From Pedobacter boryungensis (GTDB lineage Bacteria; Bacteroidota; Bacteroidia; Sphingobacteriales; Sphingobacteriaceae), in contig NZ_JABMKV010000003.1 of the NCBI RefSeq assembly GCF_013204825.1, positions 186,001 through 250,000 of the forward strand: DNA of 64,000 nt, given 5' to 3'. Within the stretch, counting starts at the first letter, position 1; each line of letters opens with the position of its first letter. Under the pieces are notes generated by a model. That model was not told the origin of the DNA, searched no databases, and was given only the letters and a program-made list of their open reading frames with translations. The translations under genes were made by a program, and so were the position numbers. Shown here in pieces: positions 8,669 to 16,110 of the stretch.

Positions 8669-9904
8669 CTACTTAATTTTTTGGTTCAAATAATTAACAG
8701 CAGTCTGCAGAATTAAATCTTCACCCATTTGCTGTCTACTTAGCTCTACTTTAATTGTCGGATTGTATAACTCCCTTGCCAAACCATTTACATGATATAA
8801 TCTTTCTGTTGTGAAATTAAAACCAATTTTGGTGTTAGGCATTTTAAAACTCTCTACTGCACCATTTAATCTGGCTAATTGAGTACCAATTACGGTAGCT
8901 CTCTTCATCCCATCAAATGCAATCGTAATTCCTTCGGCAATACTGCCAGTCCAATGATCACCTAAAACAACCACTGGCTTAGTATATGTAATACCTCTTG
9001 GCGATACAATTTCTACCCAGCTTCGTTTAATACCAGTCTCTTTTTCTTCAGCAAAATACTCATGCTTTTGATAAAACTGATCTCTATTAGTAAAACGACC
9101 TAAAATAGCTCGGGCTACACTAGTATTACCCCCACTTGCAGTTTCCCTTAAATCTATAATGATTGCCTTTGTTTGTAGCATGGCATTCAAAACACTATCA
9201 AACTTGGGGATAAGCGCATTATCATATAGAAAATTATTGATTTTGATATAACCTATATTTTTAATGTTGGATGATTGAACCATATCTGGATAATTGATAT
9301 GTTCTAACATCAACCCTTCTTGATCTGGGAAGAAATCTTGAATTCCTTTTGAGGTTTTTAGTGTAATTTTCCGAGGGGTAAAATGATCTCCTGCAAGCAA
9401 AAGGCGTAAGGCAAAACTCTTTGATTCTGCATTAACAGTATGAGCCAAAAATGGTAAAATAGCTTCGTTTACATTTACATCATTTACTGCTACTACTTCC
9501 ATTCCTGAATGGATGCCTACTTTTTCAGCACCCATGCCTTTTCTCACCTCGACTATAATTGCTTTATTGTTCTGATATTCGGCCCAAATGTCTGCACTAG
9601 TAGGAACCAATCTGCGAGAAAATTTGGTATTGGTACCGAGCGAACAATGATGATCGTACAATTCATATAATGCTTTTTCTAGAATGCTTACAAAAGCATC
9701 TCTACTGCTAACAGTATCAATTTGTTTTTGATAAATAGGTTTTAAGCTATTCCAGTCGATACCTTTTTTATCAAAATAACAATATTGATCATTGATACTA
9801 TTCCAAAAATAAGTGAAATCTTCTTGATATTGTTTGGTAGTAAATACTTGAGAGAAAACAGGTAAAGCAGAAAAACAAAGTAAAAAACAGATTAATTTTT
9901 TCAT
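8669..9904 (-). CDS. Secreted S41-family peptidase
   Basis: Exported serine protease-like protein of the S41 (C-terminal processing/tricorn) family. I chose the ATG at 9904, which starts MKKLICFLLCFSALPVFSQ, a clean signal peptide; an in-frame ATG 7 codons upstream would spoil it. The product is 411 residues. An N-terminal helical part is followed by a short PDZ-like segment (VEVRKGMGAEKVGIHSGMEV) and the S41 core: IIIDLRETASGGNTSVARAI and VVVLGDHWTGSIAEG, where the Ser of TGSIAEG is the predicted nucleophile. It may act on periplasmic peptides. It lies directly upstream of the threonine aldolase gene. Confidence 0.85.
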   Translation of the reverse strand: MKKLICFLLCFSALPVFSQVFTTKQYQEDFTYFWNSINDQYCYFDKKGIDWNSLKPIYQKQIDTVSSRDAFVSILEKALYELYDHHCSLGTNTKFSRRLVPTSADIWAEYQNNKAIIVEVRKGMGAEKVGIHSGMEVVAVNDVNVNEAILPFLAHTVNAESKSFALRLLLAGDHFTPRKITLKTSKGIQDFFPDQEGLMLEHINYPDMVQSSNIKNIGYIKINNFLYDNALIPKFDSVLNAMLQTKAIIIDLRETASGGNTSVARAILGRFTNRDQFYQKHEYFAEEKETGIKRSWVEIVSPRGITYTKPVVVLGDHWTGSIAEGITIAFDGMKRATVIGTQLARLNGAVESFKMPNTKIGFNFTTERLYHVNGLARELYNPTIKVELSRQQMGEDLILQTAVNYLNQKIK

Positions 9905-9990
9905 GATTGTGGTAAAGTGAAACATGGAGGTTAATTATAATGTTGTAAAATTAAACCTTAGGTGTTCAAAAGGCTTGGAAGATATTGCAA

Positions 9991-10779
9991 CTAAATATTG
10001 GTACTATAAGCAATAGGAGAAATTCCTGTGAATTTCTTAAAATGGTTGCAGTAATGAGCAGTATCGTAAAAACCAAGATCAATTGCGATGCTTAACAAGT
10101 CTTTCCCTTCAGCTAGCATGGTTTTACTTTTTTCTATGCGTTTAAGAATAAAATAATTATTCGGTGTTAAGCCTGTTTGAGATTTAAAAAGCCTAATGAA
10201 TTTGTATTTATCGATACCAAATCGACTAGCAGCGACATCCAAGGAAAACTTAGTGATACTTTCTTCAGCCATGAAATCATCAAATAATGATTTAAATTGA
10301 AGATCTTGAGGTTCATTGTGGTTGTCGCCATAATTAAGCGCAAGGGTATGCAATGCTTTTTTAAGCTCATCTTCATAAGTTGAACCTAGTTGAGGATGAT
10401 TAATGGTTGTGGCTAATTGGTGTAAAGCGCTAAATAGATCATCATCATTAATTACTTTATTGTTAAAAACCACAGACTGCCCACCATTGCAGTACTCCAT
10501 AAAATCCTGACTTACATAAAAGGTAAAAAATGAAACTTTGTTGTCCTTTTCGAAAGGGTTGGCGTGAATTTCTTGTGGATTTGTGATGAGAATGCTTCCT
10601 GTGGGTGCAATCAATAATTGATTATGCAACTGCGTGTTAAAGGAACCAAGGTACACCAAGGTAATGTTATAAGTTGGATGAAAGTGAAATGGAAAAGAAT
10701 GATTATAATCTTTTGCCAATAACGCTTCTAACCCTTCGCCAATAGCTAATTTATAATATTTTGACGGTGTACCGCTCAT
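9991..10779 (-). CDS. AraC-family transcriptional regulator
   Basis: A 262-residue regulator with a cupin-like N-terminal sensor domain (HSFPFHFHPTYNITLVYLG, about 25-60) and a C-terminal double helix-turn-helix of AraC type. Recognisable parts are SLDVAASRFGIDKYKFIRLFK followed by the signature SIAIDLGFYDTAHYCNHFKKF and TGISPIAY. It begins 3 nt after the DUF4242 gene ends, so the two are co-transcribed and the regulator may control that gene or itself (inference). The effector is unknown. Confidence 0.93.
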   Translation of the reverse strand: MSGTPSKYYKLAIGEGLEALLAKDYNHSFPFHFHPTYNITLVYLGSFNTQLHNQLLIAPTGSILITNPQEIHANPFEKDNKVSFFTFYVSQDFMEYCNGGQSVVFNNKVINDDDLFSALHQLATTINHPQLGSTYEDELKKALHTLALNYGDNHNEPQDLQFKSLFDDFMAEESITKFSLDVAASRFGIDKYKFIRLFKSQTGLTPNNYFILKRIEKSKTMLAEGKDLLSIAIDLGFYDTAHYCNHFKKFTGISPIAYSTNI

Positions 10780-10782
10780 GGT

Positions 10783-11055
10783 TTAAATCGTTGTAGGATC
10801 GATTACATTTTTAACTTCATAAACTGCAGTAACTGGAAAATTACCCCTACTCGCATGTTCACGCACTACCTCTTCACTCTCAGCGATGTGTATGCAAAAT
10901 ATCTTATCAGCTGTTACGAATGATTCTATCCAATGATAAGGTTCATTTAAGTTAGCTACTACGTTGCAAGAGGTAGCCGTTATCTCTGCCAATGCTGTTG
11001 GCGATAGTTTTCCTGCACCTGGCAAGTCTCTTTCAATTACAAATTTTTTCATCAT
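10783..11055 (-). CDS. DUF4242 small protein
   Basis: A 90-residue protein matching DUF4242, a ferredoxin-like fold group that includes nickel-binding SCO4226 (family knowledge from memory). Visible signatures are KKFVIERDLPGAGKLS at the start, HWIESFVTADKIFCIHIAE in the middle and the tail AVYEVKNVIDPTT. Two start codons are adjacent (Met1 and Met2), and either could be used. It lies immediately upstream of the AraC regulator and probably shares its promoter. Function is unknown; proposed roles in this family are metal or small-ligand binding. Confidence 0.85.
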   Translation of the reverse strand: MMKKFVIERDLPGAGKLSPTALAEITATSCNVVANLNEPYHWIESFVTADKIFCIHIAESEEVVREHASRGNFPVTAVYEVKNVIDPTTI

Positions 11056-11183
11056 TTTATGGCTATTTAAATTTACATAGTTTAATGTAAGTATAGCACA
11101 AAATTAAAGTGATTAAACAAGACGCTATTGGAAGATATTGCAATCTTATTTACAAAACTAGAAAATACAGGCGGTAAGAAATT

Positions 11184-12788
11184 CTATTGCAAGCTAACTA
11201 AAGCCTGCTTAACCACATTATCTGTTAAGTTGTGAGCTTTATAATAACCAACATCTCCTAAATGATATTTACACAACATTACTTTTAGATCGTTGTAAAT
11301 AATGGACTTAGATGCGGTGAGTTGTTTTGCATCAATCGCAACATTTTTAGATTGAATGTAGTTTACTAAATCCCTATAGTCGGTATCGTTAATGGTAAAT
11401 GTATTTAAGGTTTGAGCTAAATATGATGGCGTATATCGATCAGCCAATACATCAAATACAAAATCAATTAATATTTTTTTATTAATCAATGTAGCATATA
11501 GTTTCGTGTAGCCTGTAGTGTCTAATTTCACATAAACATCTGGTTGAATACCACCACCACCAAAAACCTTCTTTCCGCTTTGTGTCACAAACGCACCGGT
11601 TTTCTGCAAACTATCTTTAGTTTTTGCATTTTTAGCTGTTAATTCCCCATCATTTAAACGATCTTCCAACTCATGTTGATAAGCTGCATATCCTTTTTTA
11701 TATGATTTTTGTATACTTCTACCAAGTGGGGTGTAATATCTTGCAATAGTTAAATTTAGGGCAGAACCATCTTCAAATGCGAATTGTTCTTGCACTAAAC
11801 CTTTCCCAAAAGAACGTCTACCCACAATAATACCTCTATCTAAATCTTGTATAGCTCCTGCAAAAATCTCACTTGCCGAGGCAGAGTTTTCATTAATTAA
11901 TACAGCTAATTTTCCTTGCTCAAATTCCCCACCGCCAGTCGCAAAATAATCCGTACGCGGCTCGTGTTTACCTTGGGTATACACAATCAATTTATTTTCT
12001 GGCAAAAACTGATTTGCTAAACCTGTTGCAGCATTCAAATAACCGCCACCATTATCTCGAAGATCAAGCACTAACTTTTTCATCCCTTTGGTTTTAAGCG
12101 ATTTTACAGCCTCTACAAAATCATTATCTGTATTTGCTCCAAATTTACTGATGCGAATGTAAGCGGTTTCTGGTGTAATCATATAAGCAGCATCAATGCT
12201 ACTTACTTCTACCTTACCTCTTTTTATTGTTAAAATAGCTGGTGAAACAGTTCCATAATGTAATAAAGTAAGTTGTACAGGGGTACCCTTTCTGCCTTTA
12301 ATTTTACCTATCATTTCAGAACGTGGTAATCCTCTACCACTCACATTCGTACTATCTACTTTAAGTATTTTATCGCCCTGCTTTACACCTGCTAAATATG
12401 CCGGACCATCTTTAAGTACATTAGTTACCAATAATGTATCGTTTAGGATATAGTATTCTACACCAATTCCTTCGAAGTTACCTTCTAAATTTTCTGCCAG
12501 TTCAAATGCCTTAGTCGCTGGTAAATACATACTATGCGGATCTAATTGATGCAGTAAACTGTCTATTGGTAAATGATGAAGGCTATCTGCATTCACATCA
12601 TCAACGTAGTTTTTATTAATGATATGAATAATATCTTCTACTTTTTGATTGTTATCAGCATAGCGAGTACTTTTTTCGACTTTAAATCCTTGATCTTTTA
12701 AAAATTTAAAACCTAAATACATTCCACCTATTAAAGTTATGGAATAGGTTAAGGCAAGAAGAAGGTTAAATCTCGTACTTTTTTTCAT
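11184..12788 (-). CDS. Carboxyl-terminal processing protease (CtpA/Prc type, S41)
   Basis: Periplasmic, membrane-anchored protease that trims or degrades proteins from the C-terminus. An N-terminal transmembrane anchor (about 8-28) precedes a PDZ domain (about 107-190, with GIGVEYYILNDTLLVTNV and KQGDKILKVDSTNVSG). The peptidase core follows. The Ser-Lys dyad lies in NSASASE (301-307) and FGKG (Lys329), and LVLDLRDNGGGYLNAA supports the oxyanion region. The extended C-terminus (about 370-534) is common in Bacteroidota copies. It is 534 residues and monocistronic, with its own promoter just upstream. It is distinct from the shorter S41 protein encoded at 8669-9904. Confidence 0.94.
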   Translation of the reverse strand: MKKSTRFNLLLALTYSITLIGGMYLGFKFLKDQGFKVEKSTRYADNNQKVEDIIHIINKNYVDDVNADSLHHLPIDSLLHQLDPHSMYLPATKAFELAENLEGNFEGIGVEYYILNDTLLVTNVLKDGPAYLAGVKQGDKILKVDSTNVSGRGLPRSEMIGKIKGRKGTPVQLTLLHYGTVSPAILTIKRGKVEVSSIDAAYMITPETAYIRISKFGANTDNDFVEAVKSLKTKGMKKLVLDLRDNGGGYLNAATGLANQFLPENKLIVYTQGKHEPRTDYFATGGGEFEQGKLAVLINENSASASEIFAGAIQDLDRGIIVGRRSFGKGLVQEQFAFEDGSALNLTIARYYTPLGRSIQKSYKKGYAAYQHELEDRLNDGELTAKNAKTKDSLQKTGAFVTQSGKKVFGGGGIQPDVYVKLDTTGYTKLYATLINKKILIDFVFDVLADRYTPSYLAQTLNTFTINDTDYRDLVNYIQSKNVAIDAKQLTASKSIIYNDLKVMLCKYHLGDVGYYKAHNLTDNVVKQALVSLQ

Positions 12789-12804
12789 TAGGGAAGTGAC
12801 TTTA

Positions 12805-12835
12805 CAAAGTTATGAAACAGCCATGATTTTACCAA
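12805..12835 (-). promoter_or_regulatory. Bacteroidota-type promoter of the CtpA-type protease gene
   Basis: Read on the minus strand, a -33 TTGG (12832-12835) and a perfect -7 TAACTTTG (12805-12812) are 19 nt apart. The box ends 17 nt before the ATG at 12788, implying a 5' leader of about 10-12 nt. Confidence 0.6.
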
Positions 12836-13064
12836 GCTCATAACTATATGAATATCAAAAACATGGGTGCCTCATCACAAATAAAAAAAACAAATTACAA
12901 ACAGGTGAGAATTAGCCTGTTATTAAATAACAAGGTTAAAACATTTTAGTTTTTTGATTTTTTTAAAGTAAATATTTGCAAGGGAGTAATCTTCTCTATA
13001 AAATTGTAGGGTTTTATGCATAATATTTCCTGTTAATTGATAAATTGACGAACTTTAACCTTTA

Positions 13065-13880
13065 ATGAAATCCATGAATAGAGTAACAGAGCAAGAATCT
13101 AAATACAACGACATTGATAAAATGTCTGTTTTAGAAATTTTGACAGGCATCAATAACGAAGACAAGACTGTACCACTAGCTGTTGAACAGGCTTTACCAC
13201 AAATTGAAAAATTAGCATCGGCAATTGCTGATAGAATGATTAAAGGAGGAAGATTGTTTTACATAGGCGCAGGTACCAGTGGCCGTTTAGGAGTAGTTGA
13301 CGCTTCTGAATGCCCTCCTACATTTGGTGTCTCTTTTGATACGGTTGTTGGTATTATAGCCGGTGGAGATACCGCAATACGTAAAGCAGTTGAATTTGCA
13401 GAAGATAACATTACTCAAGCTTGGGAAGATTTACAAGAGTATCAAATTAATGCTAACGATTGTTTAGTTGGACTAGCTGCTTCTGGAACTACACCTTATG
13501 TAATTGGTGGTTTAAATACAGCTCGTAAACACGGCGTATTAACTGGTTGTATTGTTTGTAATGAAGGCGGACCAATTGTTGCTGAATCTGATTTTCCTGT
13601 AGAAGTAGTAGTAGGCCCTGAATTTTTAACTGGTTCAACTCGAATGAAATCGGGAACTGCTCAGAAATTGGTTTTAAATATGTTAAGTACTACCGTGATG
13701 ATTAGAATGGGACGTGTGAAAGGGAATAAAATGGTAGATATGCAATTAACTAACCATAAGTTGGTAGATCGTGGCACACAAATGGTAATGGATGAACTAC
13801 ATATTGACCACGACCAAGCTGCAGATTTATTAAACAAATATGGTAGTGTGCGTAAAGCTGTGGAGGCTTCAAAGGGATAG
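13065..13880 (+). CDS. murQ: N-acetylmuramic acid 6-phosphate etherase
   Basis: Cleaves the lactyl ether of MurNAc-6-phosphate to GlcNAc-6-phosphate and D-lactate, in peptidoglycan recycling or scavenging. It is a SIS-fold protein of 271 residues, slightly shorter than the usual 300. It has the family motifs GAGTSGRLGVVDASECPPTFG in the sugar-phosphate site, LAASGTTPYVIGGL, and LTGSTRMKSGTAQKLVLNML. The ATG at 13065 is used; Met4 is an alternative start. No MurNAc transporter or anhydro-MurNAc kinase gene is adjacent, so upstream steps are encoded elsewhere. Confidence 0.95.
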   Translation: MKSMNRVTEQESKYNDIDKMSVLEILTGINNEDKTVPLAVEQALPQIEKLASAIADRMIKGGRLFYIGAGTSGRLGVVDASECPPTFGVSFDTVVGIIAGGDTAIRKAVEFAEDNITQAWEDLQEYQINANDCLVGLAASGTTPYVIGGLNTARKHGVLTGCIVCNEGGPIVAESDFPVEVVVGPEFLTGSTRMKSGTAQKLVLNMLSTTVMIRMGRVKGNKMVDMQLTNHKLVDRGTQMVMDELHIDHDQAADLLNKYGSVRKAVEASKG

Positions 13881-13962
13881 TTTTTTCGTTGGTTAGTTGT
13901 TAGTTGGTTAGTCCTCCAATTTCCAAAGAAACTAAACATCCAAAAAACCAAATAACTAACAG

Positions 13963-14529
13963 ATGCACGAAATTGAACCTTTTTATCTTTGGAGAGACGA
14001 TTATATCGCTGCAGAAGATGAGCGTTCGCCATTTTTTAACACCGAATATTCTGAGTTCTATTACGATAAGCAACTCTATAATTTTCTAATTCATCCGCAA
14101 TGGGATACGTTTGGATCTGCTACACTGTACATTAAAGTATTGTTTGTAGATTATGAAAAGCAATATGCCATTATTGAACTGATGGGTGAATGGAATGATG
14201 CGATTAATAACGATATCATGATGTTAAAAAGAGAAATCTTAGAGCTAATGATAGATGAAGGAATTAATAAATTTATCCTTATAGGAGAAAATGTATTGAA
14301 TTTTCATGCTTCAGATGATAGTTATTATGAAGAATGGTTTCAAGACGTAGAAGATGGATGGATTGCAGGGGTTAATTTCAATGAACATGTTATTCGTGAA
14401 TTTCGCGATAATAGTATAGATTATTACATCAACTTTGGAGGTGAGCTAGATGATTTGCATTGGCGAAAGCTTAAACCACGACAGTTCTTTAAAAAAGTTG
14501 AAGAACTCCTGACAAAAAGATTAAATTAA
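13963..14529 (+). CDS. Conserved hypothetical protein, acidic
   Basis: I do not recognise a named family. The 188-residue product starts MHEIEPFYLWRDDYIAAEDE and has no signal peptide or membrane segment, so it is probably cytosolic. It is rich in acidic and aromatic residues (YYEEWFQDVEDGW). The central part (YAIIELMGEWNDAINNDIMMLKREILELMIDEGINKFILIGENVLNFHASD) reads like alternating strands and helices of a compact alpha/beta domain; only its pattern is described here. The C-terminus FFKKVEELLTKRL is a basic helix. It follows murQ by 82 nt and may be co-transcribed. My impression is that similar proteins occur after murQ in related bacteria; this is unverified. Confidence 0.75.
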   Translation: MHEIEPFYLWRDDYIAAEDERSPFFNTEYSEFYYDKQLYNFLIHPQWDTFGSATLYIKVLFVDYEKQYAIIELMGEWNDAINNDIMMLKREILELMIDEGINKFILIGENVLNFHASDDSYYEEWFQDVEDGWIAGVNFNEHVIREFRDNSIDYYINFGGELDDLHWRKLKPRQFFKKVEELLTKRLN

Positions 14530-14545
14530 ACGCTTATTTTTACTA

Positions 14546-14785
14546 ATGCCTACACTATTTATAATTTTTGGACTTCGGTTCTTTTTCTATTCCAACGAAC
14601 ACTTGCCCATCCATATTGATGTAAGAAATGCTGATGGAGAGGCAAAGTTTGAGGTGGAAGAAATTAAATTGGTTAGTAATAGAGGGCTTAAGAATAAAGA
14701 TATTAATCTTGCACAATCTTTGATAGAAGAAAACAAAGAAATTATTATTGCAAAATGGAATGAATATCATGGAAAACAAAATTAA
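14546..14785 (+). CDS. DUF4160 small protein (possible toxin-antitoxin partner)
   Basis: A 79-residue protein matching DUF4160: the opening MPTLFIIFGLRFFFYSNEH followed by LPIHIDVRNADGEAKFEVE is the family signature, and IIIAKWNEYHG closes the domain. It starts 16 nt after the unknown protein gene and overlaps the next gene by 17 nt. DUF4160 and DUF2442 genes are very often adjacent and have been suspected to form toxin-antitoxin-like pairs (from memory; biochemical role not established to my knowledge). No catalytic motif can be named. The assignment to the family is firm; the function is not. Confidence 0.87.
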   Translation: MPTLFIIFGLRFFFYSNEHLPIHIDVRNADGEAKFEVEEIKLVSNRGLKNKDINLAQSLIEENKEIIIAKWNEYHGKQN

Positions 14786-14984
14786 AGTCTGGTTTGAAGA
14801 CAATCGCATCTATATAAAAAATGCGTTGGGCGAGAAAAGAAGCCACCCACTAAGTTGGTTTCCAAAGTTATTGAATGCTAGTGATGAAGAAAGAAATAAT
14901 TTTAGCATATCTCCTTTCGGAATTCATTGGGAAAAAATTGACGAAGATTTAAGCTTTGATGGTTTTAATTCTTTCAGCAAATAA
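14769..14984 (+). CDS. DUF2442 small protein (possible partner of DUF4160)
   Basis: The ATG at 14769 (MENKIKVWFED) is the likely start; a further in-frame ATG at 14748 would deepen the overlap and lengthen the protein without family support. The 71-residue product matches DUF2442: an N-terminal strand pair (KVWFEDNRIYIKN), SHPLSWFPKLLNASDEER and the conserved end GIHWEKIDEDLSFDG. Its start lies inside the 3' end of the DUF4160 gene (17-nt overlap), which suggests translational coupling as in toxin-antitoxin operons. DUF2442 members are thought to be DNA- or partner-binding, but this is not settled. Confidence 0.87.
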   Translation: MENKIKVWFEDNRIYIKNALGEKRSHPLSWFPKLLNASDEERNNFSISPFGIHWEKIDEDLSFDGFNSFSK

Positions 14985-15013
14985 AAAACATAACATAAAC
15001 AGAAATAAATCAA

Positions 15014-15757
15014 ATGGAACAACAAAATTATCAATATCAGAATGACAGCGTTTTTGTACAAGAAGGCTCAATTTCTAAAAAATTCTTTGCAAATGTTTTT
15101 TTGTGGATGTTTGTAGCTTTAACTGTTTCTACTGCAGCTGCAATATTCACAAATCAAATACCTGGCATTAAAGATTTAATCAGAGATCCACTAACATTTA
15201 AACCTACTACTCTTGGTTATATCACAACATTTGCTCCTTTAGGTCTTGTTCTATTAATGGGAGCTGGATTTAATAAACTTTCTTTCAATGCTTTACTTGG
15301 TGTGTTTATCCTTTTTTCTACCCTATTGGGTGTTAGTCTAAGCTCTATACTTATATTTTATGAGTTAGGTTCAGTAGTAGGTTGTTTTATCGCTGCAGCA
15401 GGTATTTTTGGCATTATGGCATTCTTAGGATATACTACCGAAGTTGACTTAAGTAAATTTGGGCCAATATTAATGGTGGGCGTTGTAGGCCTTGTCATCG
15501 CAAGCTTGGTAAATATGTTTATAGGGAGCGAAAGAGTTGACTATATCATGAGCTTTTTTGGTGTAGCAATTTTTACAGCTTTAACAGCTTATGATGTTCA
15601 AAAAATTAAAAGAATAGGTTTAGGAATTGAAGAAAGCGGGGAACAAATGGTGGCTACCGATTCTAAAAAACTGGCTATTATGGCAGCTTTATCATTGTAT
15701 TTAGATTTTATTAATATTTTTCTCTTCCTATTACGCATTTTTGGAAGCAGAAAGTAA
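15014..15757 (+). CDS. Bax inhibitor-1/YccA-family membrane protein
   Basis: Inner-membrane protein of 247 residues with about seven transmembrane helices, separated by short polar loops. Family features are the N-terminal SKKFFANVFLWMFVALTVSTAAA, the small-residue-rich core (GCFIAAAGIFGIMAFLGY) and the C-terminal helix with AIFTALTAYDVQKIKRIG, whose Asp residue is typical. The end LYLDFINIFLFLLRIFGSRK is the canonical BI-1 tail. Members are proposed calcium leak channels or protease-associated factors; the role in this organism is unknown. A terminator follows 23 nt after the stop codon. Confidence 0.93.
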   Translation: MEQQNYQYQNDSVFVQEGSISKKFFANVFLWMFVALTVSTAAAIFTNQIPGIKDLIRDPLTFKPTTLGYITTFAPLGLVLLMGAGFNKLSFNALLGVFILFSTLLGVSLSSILIFYELGSVVGCFIAAAGIFGIMAFLGYTTEVDLSKFGPILMVGVVGLVIASLVNMFIGSERVDYIMSFFGVAIFTALTAYDVQKIKRIGLGIEESGEQMVATDSKKLAIMAALSLYLDFINIFLFLLRIFGSRK

Positions 15758-15780
15758 TTTCCAAAAACAGAACAATATTT

Positions 15781-15815
15781 CAAAAGCCTCGCAAATTTGT
15801 GGGGCTTTTGTTATT
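15781..15815 (+). terminator. Intrinsic terminator after the BI-1 gene
   Basis: CAAAAGCC (15781-15788) pairs with GGCTTTTG (15803-15810), and the hairpin is followed by TTATTT. It separates the BI-1 gene from the riboswitch-controlled metH unit. Confidence 0.75.
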
Positions 15816-15875
15816 TAATTCGGTAAACATTGCAATTATTTGGAATTGATAATGCTTTGTTGCATTTTTGTAGTG

Positions 15876-15975
15876 CTTATTAAGAAAGACGGAGGGACTA
15901 GACCCAACGAAGTCTTAGCAACCTGTGCCAACAAGGTGCTAATTTCTAATCTCAGCAGTGGCGAGAGAAGATAAG
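15876..15975 (+). ncRNA. SAM-I (S-box) riboswitch upstream of metH
   Basis: The aptamer core is visible: GGAGGGACTAGACCC (15891-15905), GCAACC (15918-15923) and AAGGTGCTAATTTC (15933-15946), followed by GAGAGAAGATAAG. CTTAT at 15876-15880 can pair with ATAAG at 15971-15975 to close helix P1. This is the S-box layout, sensing S-adenosylmethionine. It lies 135 nt upstream of metH, exactly where methionine synthesis should be controlled. A small hairpin (AGAATA 15981-15986 with TATTCT 15990-15995) follows and may be part of the expression platform. No strong terminator is seen, so control may be translational or weakly transcriptional. Confidence 0.9.
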
Positions 15976-16019
15976 TTTAAAGAATAATCTATTCTGACTT
16001 TTGAATAAGCCAATAATAG

Positions 16020-16101
16020 CGTCATTGCGAGGAGGTACGACAAAGCAATCTCATCGATAAAACAAATTGCCAGACTTTAAACCATAAAGTTCGCAACGAC
16101 G
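16020..16101. repeat. Dispersed REP-like palindromic repeat in the metH leader
   Basis: CGTCATTGCGA (16020-16030) is matched near the other end by TCGCAACGACG (16091-16101). The ends are inverted repeats with one mismatch that a G-U pair would tolerate. The interior contains AGGAGGTACGACAAAGCAA. The motif CGTCATTGCGAGGA...CGAAGCAATCTC is, from memory, a very common dispersed repeat in Bacteroidota chromosomes. It lies between the riboswitch and the metH start codon, whose ATG follows 10 nt after the right arm. Confidence 0.7.
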
Positions 16102-16110
16102 AGGTAGAAT

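Noticed and set aside
13888-13911. GTTGGTTAG simple repeats after murQ
   Set aside because: Simple-sequence DNA of this kind recurs in several gaps here; no element boundary could be set.
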